The notes under the pieces: generated by a model
What the model was told of the DNA's origin: nothing
The model's input: the letters and a program-made list of their open reading frames with translations, nothing else
The model's database searches: none
Assembly: GCF_000516985.1 (NCBI RefSeq)
Contig: NW_006917098.1
Span: 2,542,001-2,606,000 of the forward strand
DNA length: 64,000 bases
From: Pestalotiopsis fici W106-1
Lineage: Eukaryota > Ascomycota > Sordariomycetes > Amphisphaeriales > Sporocadaceae
Direction of reading: 5' to 3'
Translations under genes and position numbers: made by a program
In this document: positions 32,099 through 46,823 of the stretch, piece after piece
Position numbering within the stretch: the stretch's first letter is position 1
How the letters are laid out: each line of letters begins with the position of its first letter

Positions 32099-33660
32099 AG
32101 AGACGACTGTAAGACCATTGGTGCGACCACTCCGCACTCGGCTGCATGAAGATTGTGAGAGTAAGCTTGTAAAATACGACAGGCTGGAACAGATACCCCT
32201 CGCTTAAAGTCTCTTTTGTTATCCCCCTTTCTGTCATTCAGCTATTTCCTCCCATACACCAGCTCATGAATGCATTCCACGGTGGCTACAGCAGGTTTGT
32301 TACTCGTGTCTTCTTGGTACAGGCGAGTTTAGGCGTTTTGATGTGCAAAATACCATAGACGGGACAGCGTTTATTTATTCCTTATAGTATTTTGTAGTAT
32401 AAATAAAACTCTAGCTATAGTATATGCGCCCGTATGATCGTGACTCTTCAAATCGTAGTCTTTCAACTACCATTCTCTGCGTATTCACGTATAAGCCATT
32501 TGAAAATGACGTCGCAGAACATTGTAAGTCACTACCTTATTTAAGACTCTACAAGTTTCTTTGGTTCATAACTCGCGCCTCTTTTCCTCAAGGCACGTTC
32601 CAATTTCATCTGAAAAATGTTCCTCCAGAATTAAACACAGATCGTAGGATAGGCATGCCGTACCTCTTACCCAACACGTAGACTGGTCGGCCGGGCCTCT
32701 CTTTTTCAAATCTTGGCAACCTCATCAAAATCAGTGACACAGAGTTGTTGGGAATTTCCAAACCTCGCGGCGAGGAGAGCCGAGGTATCTCGCAATCTCG
32801 TCCTCTCAACCCGATTTTGTGTTCCATTCGAGTCTATTTCGAGCGCTTCAATCGTGGCTACAGATCAGCTCTAATCGCGCAAGTCATTGTCTGTGAAGAG
32901 ATGCAACCAATGATTTTCTGGAATCTCTTCTCGCCCTTTCTGACGATAATGTTTTGTAAATGCGCCAAGAATGATCTCGGGTCAACTGACAGTCGACTCC
33001 GGCGTGCTAGACCGTTCTTTACAGTACTCTATAGTGTCTATCAAGCCCCGCGGGGCTCGATTTCATGATTCTGTGGTAGCAACGGTGCTCCTCCGCGCGG
33101 GACAAGCAAGAAGAGAGACATAGTGGGAGACCCCTGTCTTGACCAGCGAGGTGGTTTCCAAAAACTCTCTGTCAGAACAACGCTACCATGTGTTGCAGTG
33201 CCACAGCTGCAGGAGAAATGACCCGAAGGGGAAATATATAGATGAACCAGGCGGAAAAGCTTATTTTGACACCAATCGACAATCTCCGCCATGTTCCTGA
33301 CTGCATCTTTTTCTCGGTCTTGAGCCGTTGTCCCCGGGCTTCCAAGGCCCGGATGGTGCTCGGGCAATATCCGGATCGGGCAGGCGCCAAGCCATGCGGC
33401 CACCGACTTTCCCTGTCAAGGCTATAGTCCTCCAATGTGCATATGGATGCCGGCTGAACAATATATGCCGGCGGGTCGATTTGAGGTATAACTATATATG
33501 AATCACGACTGTTTGCATCTGTTTAATACATGGAGTCTTTGTCCAGCCCTGCACCAGAATCGAGCTCTAGTCGTCAAGAGTTGCTGCGAGTCCAAATCCT
33601 GAACCACCAGACAATCATTTCTCAGGTATATCTTTGTTGAATCGGTTCAGAAACAACAAG
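32099..33660. other. Intergenic region between flotillin and cutinase
   Basis: 1.5 kb with no recognisable gene. It holds an orphan fragment related to the transposon terminus at 25.8 kb (32352-32389) and a GC palindrome AGCCCCGCGGGGCT near 33045. The last 200 bp are the cutinase promoter region. Confidence 0.55.
32352..32389 (+). repeat. Orphan fragment related to the inner end of the 25.8-kb transposon TIR
   Basis: ACCATA followed by GACGGGACAGC and then, 10 bp later, TTCCTTATAGTA repeats the order of motifs at 25823-25873 of the large element. There the gaps are slightly longer. The two stretches lie 6.5 kb apart. It is probably a deletion relic or the end of a small non-autonomous relative. 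Confidence 0.55.
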
Positions 33661-34395
33661 ATGAAGTTCACCGTCTCAGCTGTTGCCAGTCTTCTGGTAG
33701 CCGTCGCCAGCGCCAGCCCCATCGAGGCTGAGTTGCATGCGCGCAAGACCTACGGAACGACTTCCAACGAGTACACCCAGAACGGCTGCAACGATGTTCT
33801 TCTGTTCTTTGCCCGTGGAACAACTCAGTCTGGCAACGTCGTGAGTGATTACCGATACTACATGTATACACCATGAATACTCATATGACTAATCGCATGG
33901 CTACAGGGTGACATGCCCGGACAGCAGCTAGCCACGGCTGTCAGCGCATACTACGGCACCAGCCTCTACGTCCAAGGTGTCGACTACCCGGCCAGTCTCG
34001 ATGGAAACTTCGAGGACGGACGCTGCCCGCAGGCGTACGCGGCGAAATGGGGCACGCAGCTCGCCGGAGCCGCGACCAAGTGCCCCGACGCCGCCATTGT
34101 CATTGCGGGCTACAGCCAGGGCGCGGCCATGGTGCACGCGGCGCTCAAGACGCTGACGACGGCCACGACGTCGCACATTGTCGCCGCCGTCACCTTTGGC
34201 GACACGTACTACGAGCAGGACGGCAACAAGATCCCCAACATTGCGGCCAGCAAGACCAAGGTGTTCTGCAACGAGGGCGACCTCGTCTGCAACGGCACCC
34301 TCGACATCACTGCCGCCCACACCAACTACCGCCCCAGCGTCCCCTCGGGTGCCGCCTTTATCAAGCAGCAGGTTGATGCTGCCAAGCTCTGGTAA
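33661..34395 (+). CDS. Cutinase-family secreted serine esterase
   Basis: Two exons, 33661..33840 and 33907..34395, with a 66-bp intron, encode 222 aa, the normal cutinase length. A signal peptide (MKFTVSAVASLLVAVASAS) is followed by a short pro-region and the catalytic domain. The nucleophile is Ser130 in GYSQG, the acid is Asp185 in CNEGDLVC and the base is His198 in AAHTNY. Disulphides are expected between Cys43 and Cys119 and between Cys181 and Cys188; Cys100 is an extra cysteine. The oxyanion-hole region FARGTTQSGNV is present. The enzyme should hydrolyse cutin-like polyesters or other short esters outside the cell; acetylxylan esterase activity is possible in this fold. No carbohydrate-binding module is attached. 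Confidence 0.95.
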
Positions 34396-35352
34396 AGGAG
34401 CTGCAGTAGCTAGCTACCTGAATGAGCCATCATTCGGAACAGAGTTTTGGCTTGTGGATTTCTTGAAAGAGGCAGATTGATGGAATACGATTCCTTTCTT
34501 TTACTGCTACGTTGTTGCGTACAAATCTGTCGAATTTATCATGTACATAGTGAATGAAATATTTTGAATGATGCTGCAAATTATCGAACCAAGTGTCTCT
34601 TTGAGTGTCGCACCGAGTATCAAACTCCAGTAGCACCAAAATCCATGAAACTTACCAAGAAGCTCCAGCGCCAGGTGCTCGATTGTAAATCAATACAAGA
34701 TCCGCTGCTCAGCGCCTGTAATGTGCCAAAGTTCTGTAATACCCTTGCGCACTATAAAAGAATAATACATTCTGAAAGAAATGAATAGATCGATAGCATG
34801 CGAAGCTGTTAACAGTACAGAGTATACACCGACAATGACAATTTAGAGGTGTTGGTGTTGGTGTTGCAATGTTACATGTAACATGAACACATAGGTAATG
34901 TACTGTAGCGAGTTTACATTGAGGCAGGAATGTATTGCCCATACGTACTCCGCTGGTAGCTTCCTAGGTCAGGTACTTACATATATAGTGCTGTGCCTTC
35001 AATGTTGCCTGCAACTGAACATGTGGCGCAGTCACCTTTTTCTTTTTCTTCGCGCCACAATAAGAAAGGTAGCGCGGCGCGTCACCAGCAAAAGATTCGC
35101 GAGCTTGCTCTAGCTCCAAAAAAGGCCCCGGTCATCAATTCAATCCAGGACTGTTGCGACAAACCGAAAGCTCGAGCTCGCCAGCCTCTTCCAGCAGTCG
35201 CAAACTTCCCTTTCACGCGGCAGCTGAGCTCAATCATCATCACCACCAATCGGCATTGCTACCAGCAGCCACGCCACTTCTCATAACACCAGATCGAAAA
35301 AAAAAGGCATCTTTGATCGGTCCACGTTCGACCCCGTTGTTCTATTCTCAAG
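34396..35352. other. Intergenic region between cutinase and RVB1
   Basis: About 950 bp, with no gene recognised. It contains the cutinase 3' region, a short GTTGGT repeat at 34853-34865 and the RVB1 promoter. Confidence 0.55.
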
Positions 35353-36936
<1,584 letters not shown>

Positions 36937-36938
36937 GC

Positions 36939-36939
<1 letters not shown>

Positions 36940-36975
<36 letters not shown>
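36940..36975 (+). repeat. (GTTGTC)6 hexanucleotide repeat in the RVB1 3' UTR
   Basis: Six perfect tandem units begin three nucleotides after the RVB1 TAA. The length is a multiple of three and the downstream frame stays open for 69 codons after the stop. Confidence 0.93.
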
Positions 36976-38480
36976 AGCGTTGTAGACGGAACGTCTAAGA
37001 CAACGGGCGGGAGAGCGGGCTCGTTATATTTTGCCAACCACAAAAGCCTGCTACATGTTGTAATGCGAATCAAGGGAAAACCTGGTCATGGAGAGCAAAA
37101 TTGCTATGGTGTTTCGGAGTCTAATGCATGCTATTTGCCCCGTTGAGCAACGGGGTGTTCGCTCAATAAACGCATTCTGGTTGGTCGCTTGCGGCTCAAC
37201 CAGAGACATTTCTCACATATCAGGCGTCTCTGCTAAACAATGAAAAAAGTGACTATACACCATCTGCCTTACCTCAAGGTAGTTAGCCTCGTTCCGGATG
37301 TCGCATACTTCTGCGTCTTGCTACCATTGAATAATTATACCCAGCTTGAGAGTAGTACACGTACACGGTAAATCGAACACGAGAAACGTTGCAATGGGCG
37401 ACTGTAGGTTATCCCAATGCTTCGCCATTCTTTTTTTTTTTTTTTTTTTTTTGAGATTGAGTTTGACATGTACTATTGTCTTTCTCTTTGGTAGAAATGC
37501 CCGCGTATATGGAGAAGGCATGCTGTTTCTTTCAAGAGTGGCCTACACAATGGGTCACTTGTTCACCCACCGTAGCGAATTCTAGACAGATCCTTGAATC
37601 CCATTGAGCTATCATATTACTACTCATTTGAATGTAAAGATACGAGACTAGCAAGGCCTGTCTTCTTTTTGGCGGAAACCGGAAGCGGCAGTCATTGCAA
37701 ACGCTGGACAAAGAAGAGGACGAAGTTTCATCTGCACTAGTATACTTTTCCCGAGACACAACCACAACTGATCAGCCACTGGTTGTAAAGCATTGCGTTG
37801 TATCGTCTGCGTGACGGCCCACCGAGCCAACAAGTAATGCTGTAGTGTCAATTGCTATCTATCCATTCTGTCCGTCACTCGTGGCTTTGAGTTCATTGCC
37901 TTGTTTGTAGCTTGGAGTTGATTCATAACCCCGTCCTGGTCTGCTTTTCGAATAATGCAAAAAGTGGCACGGCATGGCAGGGCACGTCCATGTCAAACGT
38001 AGCAAAGGCATAAGGTCATTGAATCCAGTAGCCCCTTAGGATCATTGTCTATTCGCGCCATGAACGGAGCGAAGAGAACAAGCCTGCCCACAAAGCAAGA
38101 CGAACAATACAATCCGCCAACAAGCCCTTGGTCCTAGTCCCATCCCACTGTCTCTCCTGTCCCTGCTTTATTCCTTCTCCGTCTTGAATGAGCCTCTCTC
38201 TTTTCTAACGTCCCTCAATCTCGAATAATGGAAATTATAATTGCACAGTCTTGTTGAGTCAGTCGATAATTTTTCCAATTGTCTGCAATTGTCATTATTT
38301 TCTCTTTTGTCTGCATCCGAGCATTTCATACATTATCCCTGGAGCAACTCGATTTCCAGGTCACATAGTCAGTCTGCTGTGTTGTTACAGCTCACCCGTT
38401 TGTCTGACTTGCCTCGCCCATGTCCAGGGAATGGTTCAATTGTTGTCCCCGCCTTTTCCTTGAAGCATTATTTTAACAAT
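36976..38480. other. RVB1 3' region and HMG-box gene 5' region
   Basis: 1.5 kb with no other gene. It has a T-run of about 22 at 37432-37453. The HMG-box frame is open upstream of its likely ATG back to 38241, but that part is pyrimidine-rich and looks like a leader. It contains several upstream ATGs. Confidence 0.55.
37432..37453. repeat. Homopolymer T run
   Basis: A run of about 22 T, unlike the surrounding sequence. It may be a 3' end of a retrotransposed piece, but no target duplication or upstream copy was seen. Confidence 0.7.
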
Positions 38481-41400
38481 ATGACCAATTCTGCTGAGAC
38501 GGGCGACTCCTCTGAAGCCGAGCTTGACCTTCACAATCAACAACAGTCCCTTTCGAAATCTAGCTCGTCCACAGGTCTAGAGTCTTCTTCCTCAATCCCA
38601 TCGACTACTCCTCCTGCAGCCCAATATACAAGTCAAGATACAGATCAACGGACGGGATCAACTCTTGCCGGTATAACAATGGCAACAGACGACAGTTCTC
38701 GAACACTATCTCCGCAACATACAGAATCGATACATCCTCGAGATGACTATCAACACCTACAACACCATCAAAGTGGTGGTACAGTCCAGCGAGAACCTCC
38801 TCGACGACCAACGCCGTTGATCACTTCGGTAACAGGGCTGGCAGGGAATGAGCAAGACTCTTCCTTTGATCATAGTGCCTCGACTGCGTTCCCCGATTCA
38901 AACCGATCGGTTTCTCGCAAGAGGTCGGCGCCGAATATTATTGACGAAGCGAACAAATACCCAAGAAATCAAGAACTCAATTTATACACGCCAGAGAGCT
39001 CGCGGTCGCTGGCTTTTGCTGGGGGTCCTGGTGATCCGAGAGAGCTCATTTGTCTCTGTACCAAAGCGCCCAAGGTACCGAGACCAAGAAATGGTATGTA
39101 TTATTTCAAGTCTTGTGTCCTTCTCCCCTCTTGCTTTCTCTCCTTGCTTCGTTTTGTTCCACACCTCTGTTTCTATTCCCACTTCTCGTATTTGTTTGAT
39201 ACTTCAATCGAATCTTTGCACAATATGCTACTTTCGACTTGATTCTCGGCTCGGCTGCATGGCAACGCCAACTGGTTTCAAACCTCATTTACTGGACTCT
39301 ATGCAATTTAATTACATTGACGGCTAAGCAAGCGCTTGTCTTGCCCAGTACCCGTGTCCTGAGACGGACAAACAGAGTCCTTGGGACACACTTCTTTGTC
39401 GCTCTTCCCGTTGTGCGGTCAAAAGGGTTCTACAGGAAAAGAATTATGATGTCCACACACTTATTACCCAATCAAAGACTCTCATAGTAATATCCTCGCG
39501 TCCTCCCATCAACAAGAGGAGATGACCGGTGGAAACTTTTCTTCTTATGCCTTCTTTGCAACTCACTTGCCTTGAAAACGACTTGCACCTTTCAATATTC
39601 AGACGGCTGACAATACTTGACGTGTAAATACAGCTTTCATTCTATACCGTCAACATCATCAGGCCTCGGTCGCCGCACAGCACCCTGGTCTTGCGAATCC
39701 GGAAATATCGAAGCTCATTGGCGAGAAGTGGCGTGAGCAGCCCGAGGAGGTCAAGGACTCTTGGAAACGGTTGGCCGAAGAAGAAAAGCTTCGGCACCAG
39801 CGCCAGTATCCGGACTACCGCTATCAGCCACGGCGAGGCGGTAAGAACGGAACCAGTGGGAAACCGGCGCCCGGTGCTTCGGCTGACGACCCGGGCCGCT
39901 GTCAAAAGTGCGGCGGAAGATTCATCGCGACCCCCAGAACACCAAGTACACCGTTCAGCGCAGCCATGACACCGGCATTCGCAAAACCCATGGCCGCGGG
40001 TCTTCCACCTGGTGCTCATGTTATGAGCGGTGGCTACGTGACGCTAGGGACAATGGTGCATAATTCCAATGCCAGGGTCATTGAGACGGACCATCCAATG
40101 AGACGTGGTAGCAATACAAGCATGATGAGTGTAGACTCGCACGGCCGAAGATACACACAGCCATATCTCAGAGACATTGATGAGGACTATGCCATCATGA
40201 GCCCTACAGCACCACCTCACAAGCGACCACGTTACAATAATGGATACATACCCGTCAGCCCTCCACTGACATATATGCCGCTTCCTCCAGAGCCCAGGTA
40301 CATCCAGCAGCGATCGAGTACAACCGGCTCACCCATGTCTACCATGGGCTATGGACCCAACCCCATGTCTCGAGTATCACAGCACCAGCACCAACAGCAG
40401 CACCAACAGAGTTCGTATCACCAAGCTCATATGCAGCCTCCGCCACGGCCGAGCGTGTCATACGCCGGTGGTGTGCCAATGCAAATCTCTTCTTCGCATG
40501 GCACGATTCCTGGATTTGACGAATCGCTACGATTGCCGCCCCTCCAGACACAGATGCCCGACTCGCCGAGCATGACCTCGGACTCTGGTGCAATGGTGAC
40601 TTCAACGCAAGGTCCGACAGGGCTGGGAATCATGGCTCCTCACACCCACCAACAACAGCAACAACAGCCGCCGCCGCTATCTTCCGGACCGCATCCACCA
40701 TCACCGGGTCAGCGACCGCAGTGGCTTAACAGACTCGAAATGCTCCGTGCCATTAGTCCACCGCTCAAGAACCCCGGCGGTAGTCTTTTGCCTTTTGAAG
40801 TGCGCGGTCCCCTCATTGCCCTCGAAGGAGCCTCCCGGGCTATTCTAAAGGAAATCACGTCCGTTGTCGAGAAAGCATTATCGGTGTCCGGAGAGTGTAG
40901 TGTCAAGATATGGGACGGCGCGGAATCTACCAGTCTTTCCGGGAGCCGAATCACTGGAGACGATGCATCATCGAGAAGCCATGGAGAGTCTCAAGCCGAT
41001 TTCCTCAACTTCACCAGTCCTGTAGCGAAATTCCAAGTTCAGATGCTCAAGTGGCATCGCTTGTCAGAGGAATTGGTAAAATACATCACGCACTTTCCGT
41101 CATCGGATGCTGGCCAGTCTGCAAACGGGCCAGGAGGAGACAGAGACAAGTCGTCGACGTCGTCGTCGTCGGCGGGTGGATCAATCACGATGAGTACTGT
41201 AAATACACCCGGACCGAAGCATGGCGCTCACCAATCTGTACACACGCTGCCGGTCGCTGTTCTCAGTGCTGGCTATTCCCTCAAGGCCTCGGACCGGTCC
41301 GCCGCTGCCCTGCACATTGCCGATGCGTATCGGCCAGACGACCACTGGCGCTGGGTGGCCACCATGTGGCGTGGTATTGTTGGCCCCGACCTCACCGTAT

Positions 41401-41597
41401 ATATCATGCGTTGCACAGAGCTAGAGATGAGGGTCAATCAAGTCGTCGAGTTTGCCAATGCGGGTGTCTTGGTCGTCAGGATCCCCGAGAGCGCTGGGAA
41501 CGAAACGGCAGTAGTGGACGAGAGGCTGGAGCGACGGTTGGGTTTTGAGATTATGGAATGGGTGCGGAATGGGCAGTTTGGCCGAATTTCCAGCTAG
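38481..41597 (+). CDS. HMG-box (MATA_HMG type) transcription factor
   Basis: Two exons, 38481..39093 and 39634..41597, encode 858 aa. The 540-bp intron is long for this window but has GT and CAG ends and joins the HMG box precisely: KVPRPRN from exon 1 and AFILYRQHHQ from exon 2. The N-terminal 190 residues are Ser/Gln/Thr-rich. A CLCTK segment leads into the HMG box at about residues 197-268 (SKLIGEKWREQPEEVKDSWKRLA...). A CxxC pair follows at 294 and 297. The middle is Pro/Gln/His-rich with several low-complexity tracts. The last ~110 residues form a conserved-looking domain (LSAGYSLKASDRSAAALHIADAYRPDDHWRW...). The box type (PRPRNAFILYR) resembles sexual-development regulators such as Ste11 and Prf1. 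A role in mating or development is inference. Confidence 0.88.
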
Positions 41598-42371
41598 GTC
41601 ATGTTTTATTCTCTTCTATTTGTTGGTGAAGAATCAGTGAGGAAAAAGAGAAGATCAGATATGGCTCGAGCTGGAAGAGGAGACCACTGATACAAGTTCA
41701 AAAATACGGTGGTCCTTTTGTTGGTCTAGCACAATAGCGCAGTAATGATATTCTCGGTAGGGAAGATTTTGAATAAATATTAAAGCAGTGATATTGAATA
41801 AAATTTAAGAGATTCGATTACCTGTCTTGCAATAATCTGGTAGAGTGATATACTTGCCTACATTGCGGTAGGCAGGAATGCTGGGTCTTACAAATACTAG
41901 CTGTGCGATCTGTGGGCACTTGGCGGATTGTTTATTGCCAACAAACTCAGTATGAGACAGAGCTATTTTATCTCTCTCTTTTATCATGGCCAGGTTCCAA
42001 TAATTGTCAAAAATGTCTCTTTTTAATTGGCACGTTGGGCCGCACTATTATGGCAATAGTTGTATGATACAGTGTCTAGTGTGAATATCTCCCAGAAGCA
42101 CTGTACGTCAGGGGTACACTGTATTGGGTAGCTAGGTACGTATGTAGGGGGTCCGCGAAACCAACAAAGGAACGCGTCTGAGCTCGTACCGAGCAACGAC
42201 AGCTTTCGACAACCACCGACAACCATCCCACGAGCTTCAAGGCTCTGGCCATAGCACAGAAATAGCGGCATCAGCAGCAGCAGCAGCAGCAGCAGGCAAT
42301 TGTGTGCCACTGTTTACCCCTGGAAAAACATGCACAGTAACTAAACATCAGCTGCATCGGATTTGCCCACC
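41598..42371. other. Intergenic region between the HMG-box gene and dynactin
   Basis: About 770 bp. It contains 3' sequence of the HMG gene, an AT-rich stretch at 41750-41810 and the dynactin leader with a CAG repeat. Confidence 0.55.
42272..42295 (+). repeat. (CAG)8 in the dynactin 5' region
   Basis: Eight perfect CAG units lie 77 bp upstream of the dynactin start codon, probably in the 5' UTR. They are not within the coding frame. Confidence 0.9.
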
Positions 42372-45300
42372 ATGTCGCGATTCAAGGTCGGGCAGACCGT
42401 CGAGATCAATGCCGATGGCCGACTCGCCATTGTCAAGTTCGTCGGCGCCACCAGCTTCTCGCCCGGTGAATGGATTGGCCTGGAGCTGGAAGATGGCACT
42501 GGCAAGAATGATGGCTCCGTCCAGGGCATACGCTACTTTGAGTGCGAGATGGGCAGGGGCATGTTCGTGAAGCCTGGAGTCGTTACTGTCATCAAGGAGG
42601 CCCCCCCTCCCCGGCCAAGGCCGACCGCCGCACGCTCTGGCCGAACGAGCGTCGTGCCTCAGCGACCATCCTCCATTGCGGCTGATCCAACGGCTGCTCG
42701 ACGCAAGAGTATCAATGCTCCAAGCCCCAGCCCGGTTAGGTCCCGGCCTTCGAGCATCGCACGAGTATGTGATCAATCATCCAAGCTAGCAGCACAGAAA
42801 GGAATGGAATTTTTGCTGACGTTGTATTGTTATCAAGTCCCCCACTAGGACCGAGAGACCGAATGTTGCTACTGCCGCCTCTTCAGGCTCAACATCCCGC
42901 ACCGGCACCCCTTCGAACGCACCAGCCCGAAAGCTATCCTCGGCCACCCGGCCAGCAGTTGGAGCCACAAGGTCATCTATGGGCCCTCCCGCTGCTCCTG
43001 ATCCTTCCAAGAGGAGACCGTCAAATGCGGCTCCTGGTGCCAGCTCCGCAACAAGACCTACGCCTGGAAGGCCACTTTCCGGTCGCCAATCACTAGCACC
43101 CGCGGGCCGTGCTGGAACCACCCGGAGCCCGAGCGGGCGAGTACGGTCTACAGACTCATCAGGAGTTGATAGCCCTGGAAATCTCACCTCACCCAACAAG
43201 AGCGACGAAGAAATCAGTCCCGTACAGGCACGGACACAGGCTTTGGATCGGCTCACAGCAGGCGGGTACGGACCTGCAGCAGCCACAACTTCCAAGCCGA
43301 GAACTTCTACAACCGCGGGCAGACCATCAGCTGCTGCTAACAGCGCCGCAATGAGGGAGAATGAAGACTTGAAGACCAAGCTACGAATCCTCGAATCCAA
43401 AAGATCAGAAGACAAGGAGCAGTTGAAGCAGCTAGAAAAGCTGCAAGATCAGATCACACGATACCAGACTGTGAACAAGAAGGTTGAAGAGAAGTTTATG
43501 AAGGCACAACAAGAAGCCAACCACGCCAAGCAACGCCTCCAGGATGCGGACGCCAGGCTAGCCAGCATAGACGACCTCCAGGCTGAACATGAGACCACCA
43601 TGGAACTCTTGCTCGTCGAAAAAGAAGTGGCCGAGGAGGAGTCTGAGCACTACAAGCTAGAGCTGGACTCGATCAAGTCGAGACTGGAAGAGCTGGAGCT
43701 GGAGAACGAAGTCTTGCGTCTGGAGAACACCGAATTCGAACAGGATGTAACGGCAGAAGAGAGGACCAGTGACAATTGGATTGCCCTACAGAAGAAGAAC
43801 GAACTGTACTATCAAGCCATCATCACTCTGCACGACAAGCTTGAGCAGCTAAATGAAAAGACGAGCGAAGAGATCAAGGCGCTGAAGAGTGACCTCGATG
43901 ACTTTGATAATGTCAAACAAGAATACGAAATCGCCAAGGAAAAGATCCTGGAAACCGAGGCGCGTTGCGAGCATTTTAAGGGTCAGCTAGAAGATGCACT
44001 CGGCGCTGAGGAGATGATTGAAAAGCTCAGCGAGGACAACCAAGCACAAAGCGATGTCATTGCGACACTTCGTGAGAACATCAAGGATCTCGAGGAGTTG
44101 AAAGAGATCAGCGATGAGCTCGAGGTTAATCACCTCGAGCATGAAAAGGAGCTTGAGAAGATCATCGAGTCCAAGGACAGCAACATCTTCAAGCTGACCC
44201 AGCAAATTGTGGACCAAGACAAAGAACTCGATGACTTGGAGTACACGATTGGCAGATTCAAGGAGCTCGTCTCAAATCTCCAGAAGGATCTGGAGGATAT
44301 GGAGGCTTCGAACGCCATGAATGAAGCAGAGTCAGAACAGATCAACAGCAAGTCGAGAGAGCTGCTCGATCTGAACCAGAAACTGCAAATCAACGCTGCC
44401 AAGACCCAGGCCAAGACAATTGAGCTGGAGCTCGAACGCATGCAAGCTGCCGAGGCGAAACTGCACCTTGAGATCGTCACCCTCTTCCTGCCAGAGAGCT
44501 ACGAACAGGACAAGGACTCTGTACAAGCACTGCTCAAGTTCATGCAAATGGGGGTCAAGTCTGACCTCTTGGCCATGTTTGTGAAGGAGCGCATCAGTGG
44601 ACGGGCCGATGCTGGTCATGAAGACGATATATTCATCGGTAGCAACGCCATCACCAAGCTCACCTGGGTCTCTTCCATGTGCAAGCGCTTTGTCAACCAT
44701 ATCAAGCACTGCTCATTGGAAGAGTTTGCCGCCTACAACGGCGCCACTTGGGAATTGGCACCTGTGGACACCAAGCTAAACTCGTGGATTGACAATCTGC
44801 AAAAGGGATCCGGCGAGCTGCAGCTCAAGGACTATGCTGAGGTGCTATCTCGATCCACAAAGGTCTTGGAACACATGGCTGAGCAGCATATATCTGGCAA
44901 CCCCGCGACCATGGCGGACAATATGCAGATGCAGACTACACTTATGCAAGGCTACCTCGAATCCGCGGCAACTACATTCGCTGCCATGAAAGAAATGGTT
45001 CAGAGAGTGCTGCCCCAGAACACGGAGATGGAAATTGATGAGCCATGGCAGTCTTTTGATGTCAAGGTGGATCTTGCCATGGGCCAAACGAGAAGCGCAA
45101 AGGTCATTGTAACCAAGGCCGTGCGGTCATTGGAAGACCTTCAGAAGCGCAGCCTCGTGCTGAACCCAGAAGAAGTCAGTACATTTGAGGATGCCGCATC
45201 GGCTGCACAGAGGCTCGCAGAAATGGCAGAGACGGTTGCCGTGGCTGTGCATGCTCTGACTACTGAAGCTGATCGTGCTGAATCACTCACATACTCTGAC

Positions 45301-46422
45301 ATTTCAAAGACCATCCACAAGGTCGTCCAGAGCGAGTTCAAGGTGGAAGACTCGGAGCTGCTGGGATCTTATCAGTCACGGGTTCGCGTCCTCACAACAC
45401 AAGTAACAGATCTTGCGGCATTGTGTGCCGACTTGTCGCAGACCCAGGAGTTCGATAGGCCTGAATCTCCATGGAAGCTTCGAGCCCAAGAGATCAAGAA
45501 ACTAAAGATCAAGCCCGTCGATATTGAGGAAGAGCTACAGCAACTCAAGCAGCAGTACAACGAGGCCCGTCTCGCTATCGCAGTCCGCGAGGAGAGTTTG
45601 TCTACCTCGACCCTCCGCATCGAGACACTCGAGGCTCGTTACCGCGACTCGCAAGCCAAGGCTGCCCGAATCACGGAGATGGAGGCTCAAGTGCTTCAAG
45701 CCCAGGAGAACATGGCGAAGCTCAAGGACGACATTGAGAAGCAAGACCGCGAACTCAAGGCTCTCGAGTCAGATAGAGACCAGTGGAAGAAGACAGCTGG
45801 TGATAGCCGCGTGCTGAGCACAGATGCAACAAGCAAGGCTGGCCGTGAGCAGGCGGTTGCTACGCAACGCGAGATGGATGCTCTGCGCAACGACATTATG
45901 AGTCTGCAGGCCGCTGTACGGTATCTGCGGCAAGACAATCAACAGGCAAGGACCAAGGAGCAAGCTGCGTACGACTGGCTGTCAGAACCGCTCATCAAGC
46001 CAACTCCCGTCTTTGAGCAACGCCGTAACCTGGTGGTCAAGGAAGGCAAGGATGTCTTGAATGAGCTTCTCAGGATGGCTGGCACCGCCAAGGTATACGA
46101 TCTCAAGACACTGCCCGAGGACAAGATGGCATGGCGCCCGGCTCGCATAACACCACAACATCACGCCGCCATGCAGGCAGAGGACTTTGCAGCCTGGAAG
46201 AATTGGCAATACTCAGTGGTGGAAAAGGCAAAGACCGTGGCCAAGACACAAACGGGACGGAGAGAGGACGCTGACCAGAGAGCCTTGATGCGGAAGCAAG
46301 CCGCGAGGTTGCGCATCCAGCTACCCGGCGAGAACGGGAAAGTGATTCCGGGCCGGGGAGACGTTCAAATCCTTGGGAGTCAGGAGTGGGAGGGTCTCCA
46401 GGGCCGGCTTGCTGTTGTTTAA
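42372..46422 (+). CDS. Dynactin large subunit p150-Glued
   Basis: Two exons, 42372..42764 and 42838..46422, with a 73-bp intron, encode 1325 aa. A CAP-Gly domain occupies residues about 3-72, with the tubulin/EB1-binding motif GKNDG at 44-48 and RYFECEMGRGMFVKP. A basic Ser/Pro/Arg-rich region follows (about 75-295), which helps microtubule binding in homologues. A long coiled coil at about 300-670 corresponds to the dynein intermediate-chain-binding CC1. The dynactin domain spans about 700-980 and a second coiled coil about 1020-1170. The protein links dynein to cargo and promotes processive movement along microtubules; in Neurospora the orthologue is ro-3. The ATG at 42372 has a strong context (CACCATGTC). 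Upstream in-frame codons to 42363 lack ATG. Confidence 0.95.
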
Positions 46423-46823
46423 GGGGTTGGTTGGTTGATATTTGGGAAGAGAGCGACCAAGTAGGTTTTTCTGATTTGTACTACTACAACCATGGGCAGC
46501 TTCAGCCCATTTGTACTGAGCTTAATCGTTCCGCGCTTGTACCGACGATGACAGCTATTGATACCCAATATTACTTTTTTTTATATGATTACATTGAACA
46601 TAAAAAAGTAGCATTAGAAATGTTTCACCTCGTTACTTTATCAAAGAGAGCCCCACTGGATTGGATTGGGTTATGAATTATTAAACGAATATTTCCCAAG
46701 TATGTGGTATGTTCAATGAGATACTTTCTTGACCTCGTGTCCGAAGGTTGTGGTATCATGGTCCCATTGAAACCTCGCGTCACATGTCTCGTATGCATGC
46801 ATGATCTTTCAAGCACCATGCAC
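46423..46823. other. Convergent spacer between dynactin and SEC65
   Basis: About 400 bp between converging stop codons. It is AT-rich and carries the 3' UTRs of both genes. Nothing else was seen. Confidence 0.6.

Noticed and set aside
38241..38480. N-terminal extension of the HMG-box protein upstream of 38481
   Set aside because: The frame is open, but it is Leu/Ser/Phe-rich from pyrimidine leader sequence; the protein-like composition begins at MTNSAETGDSSEAE.
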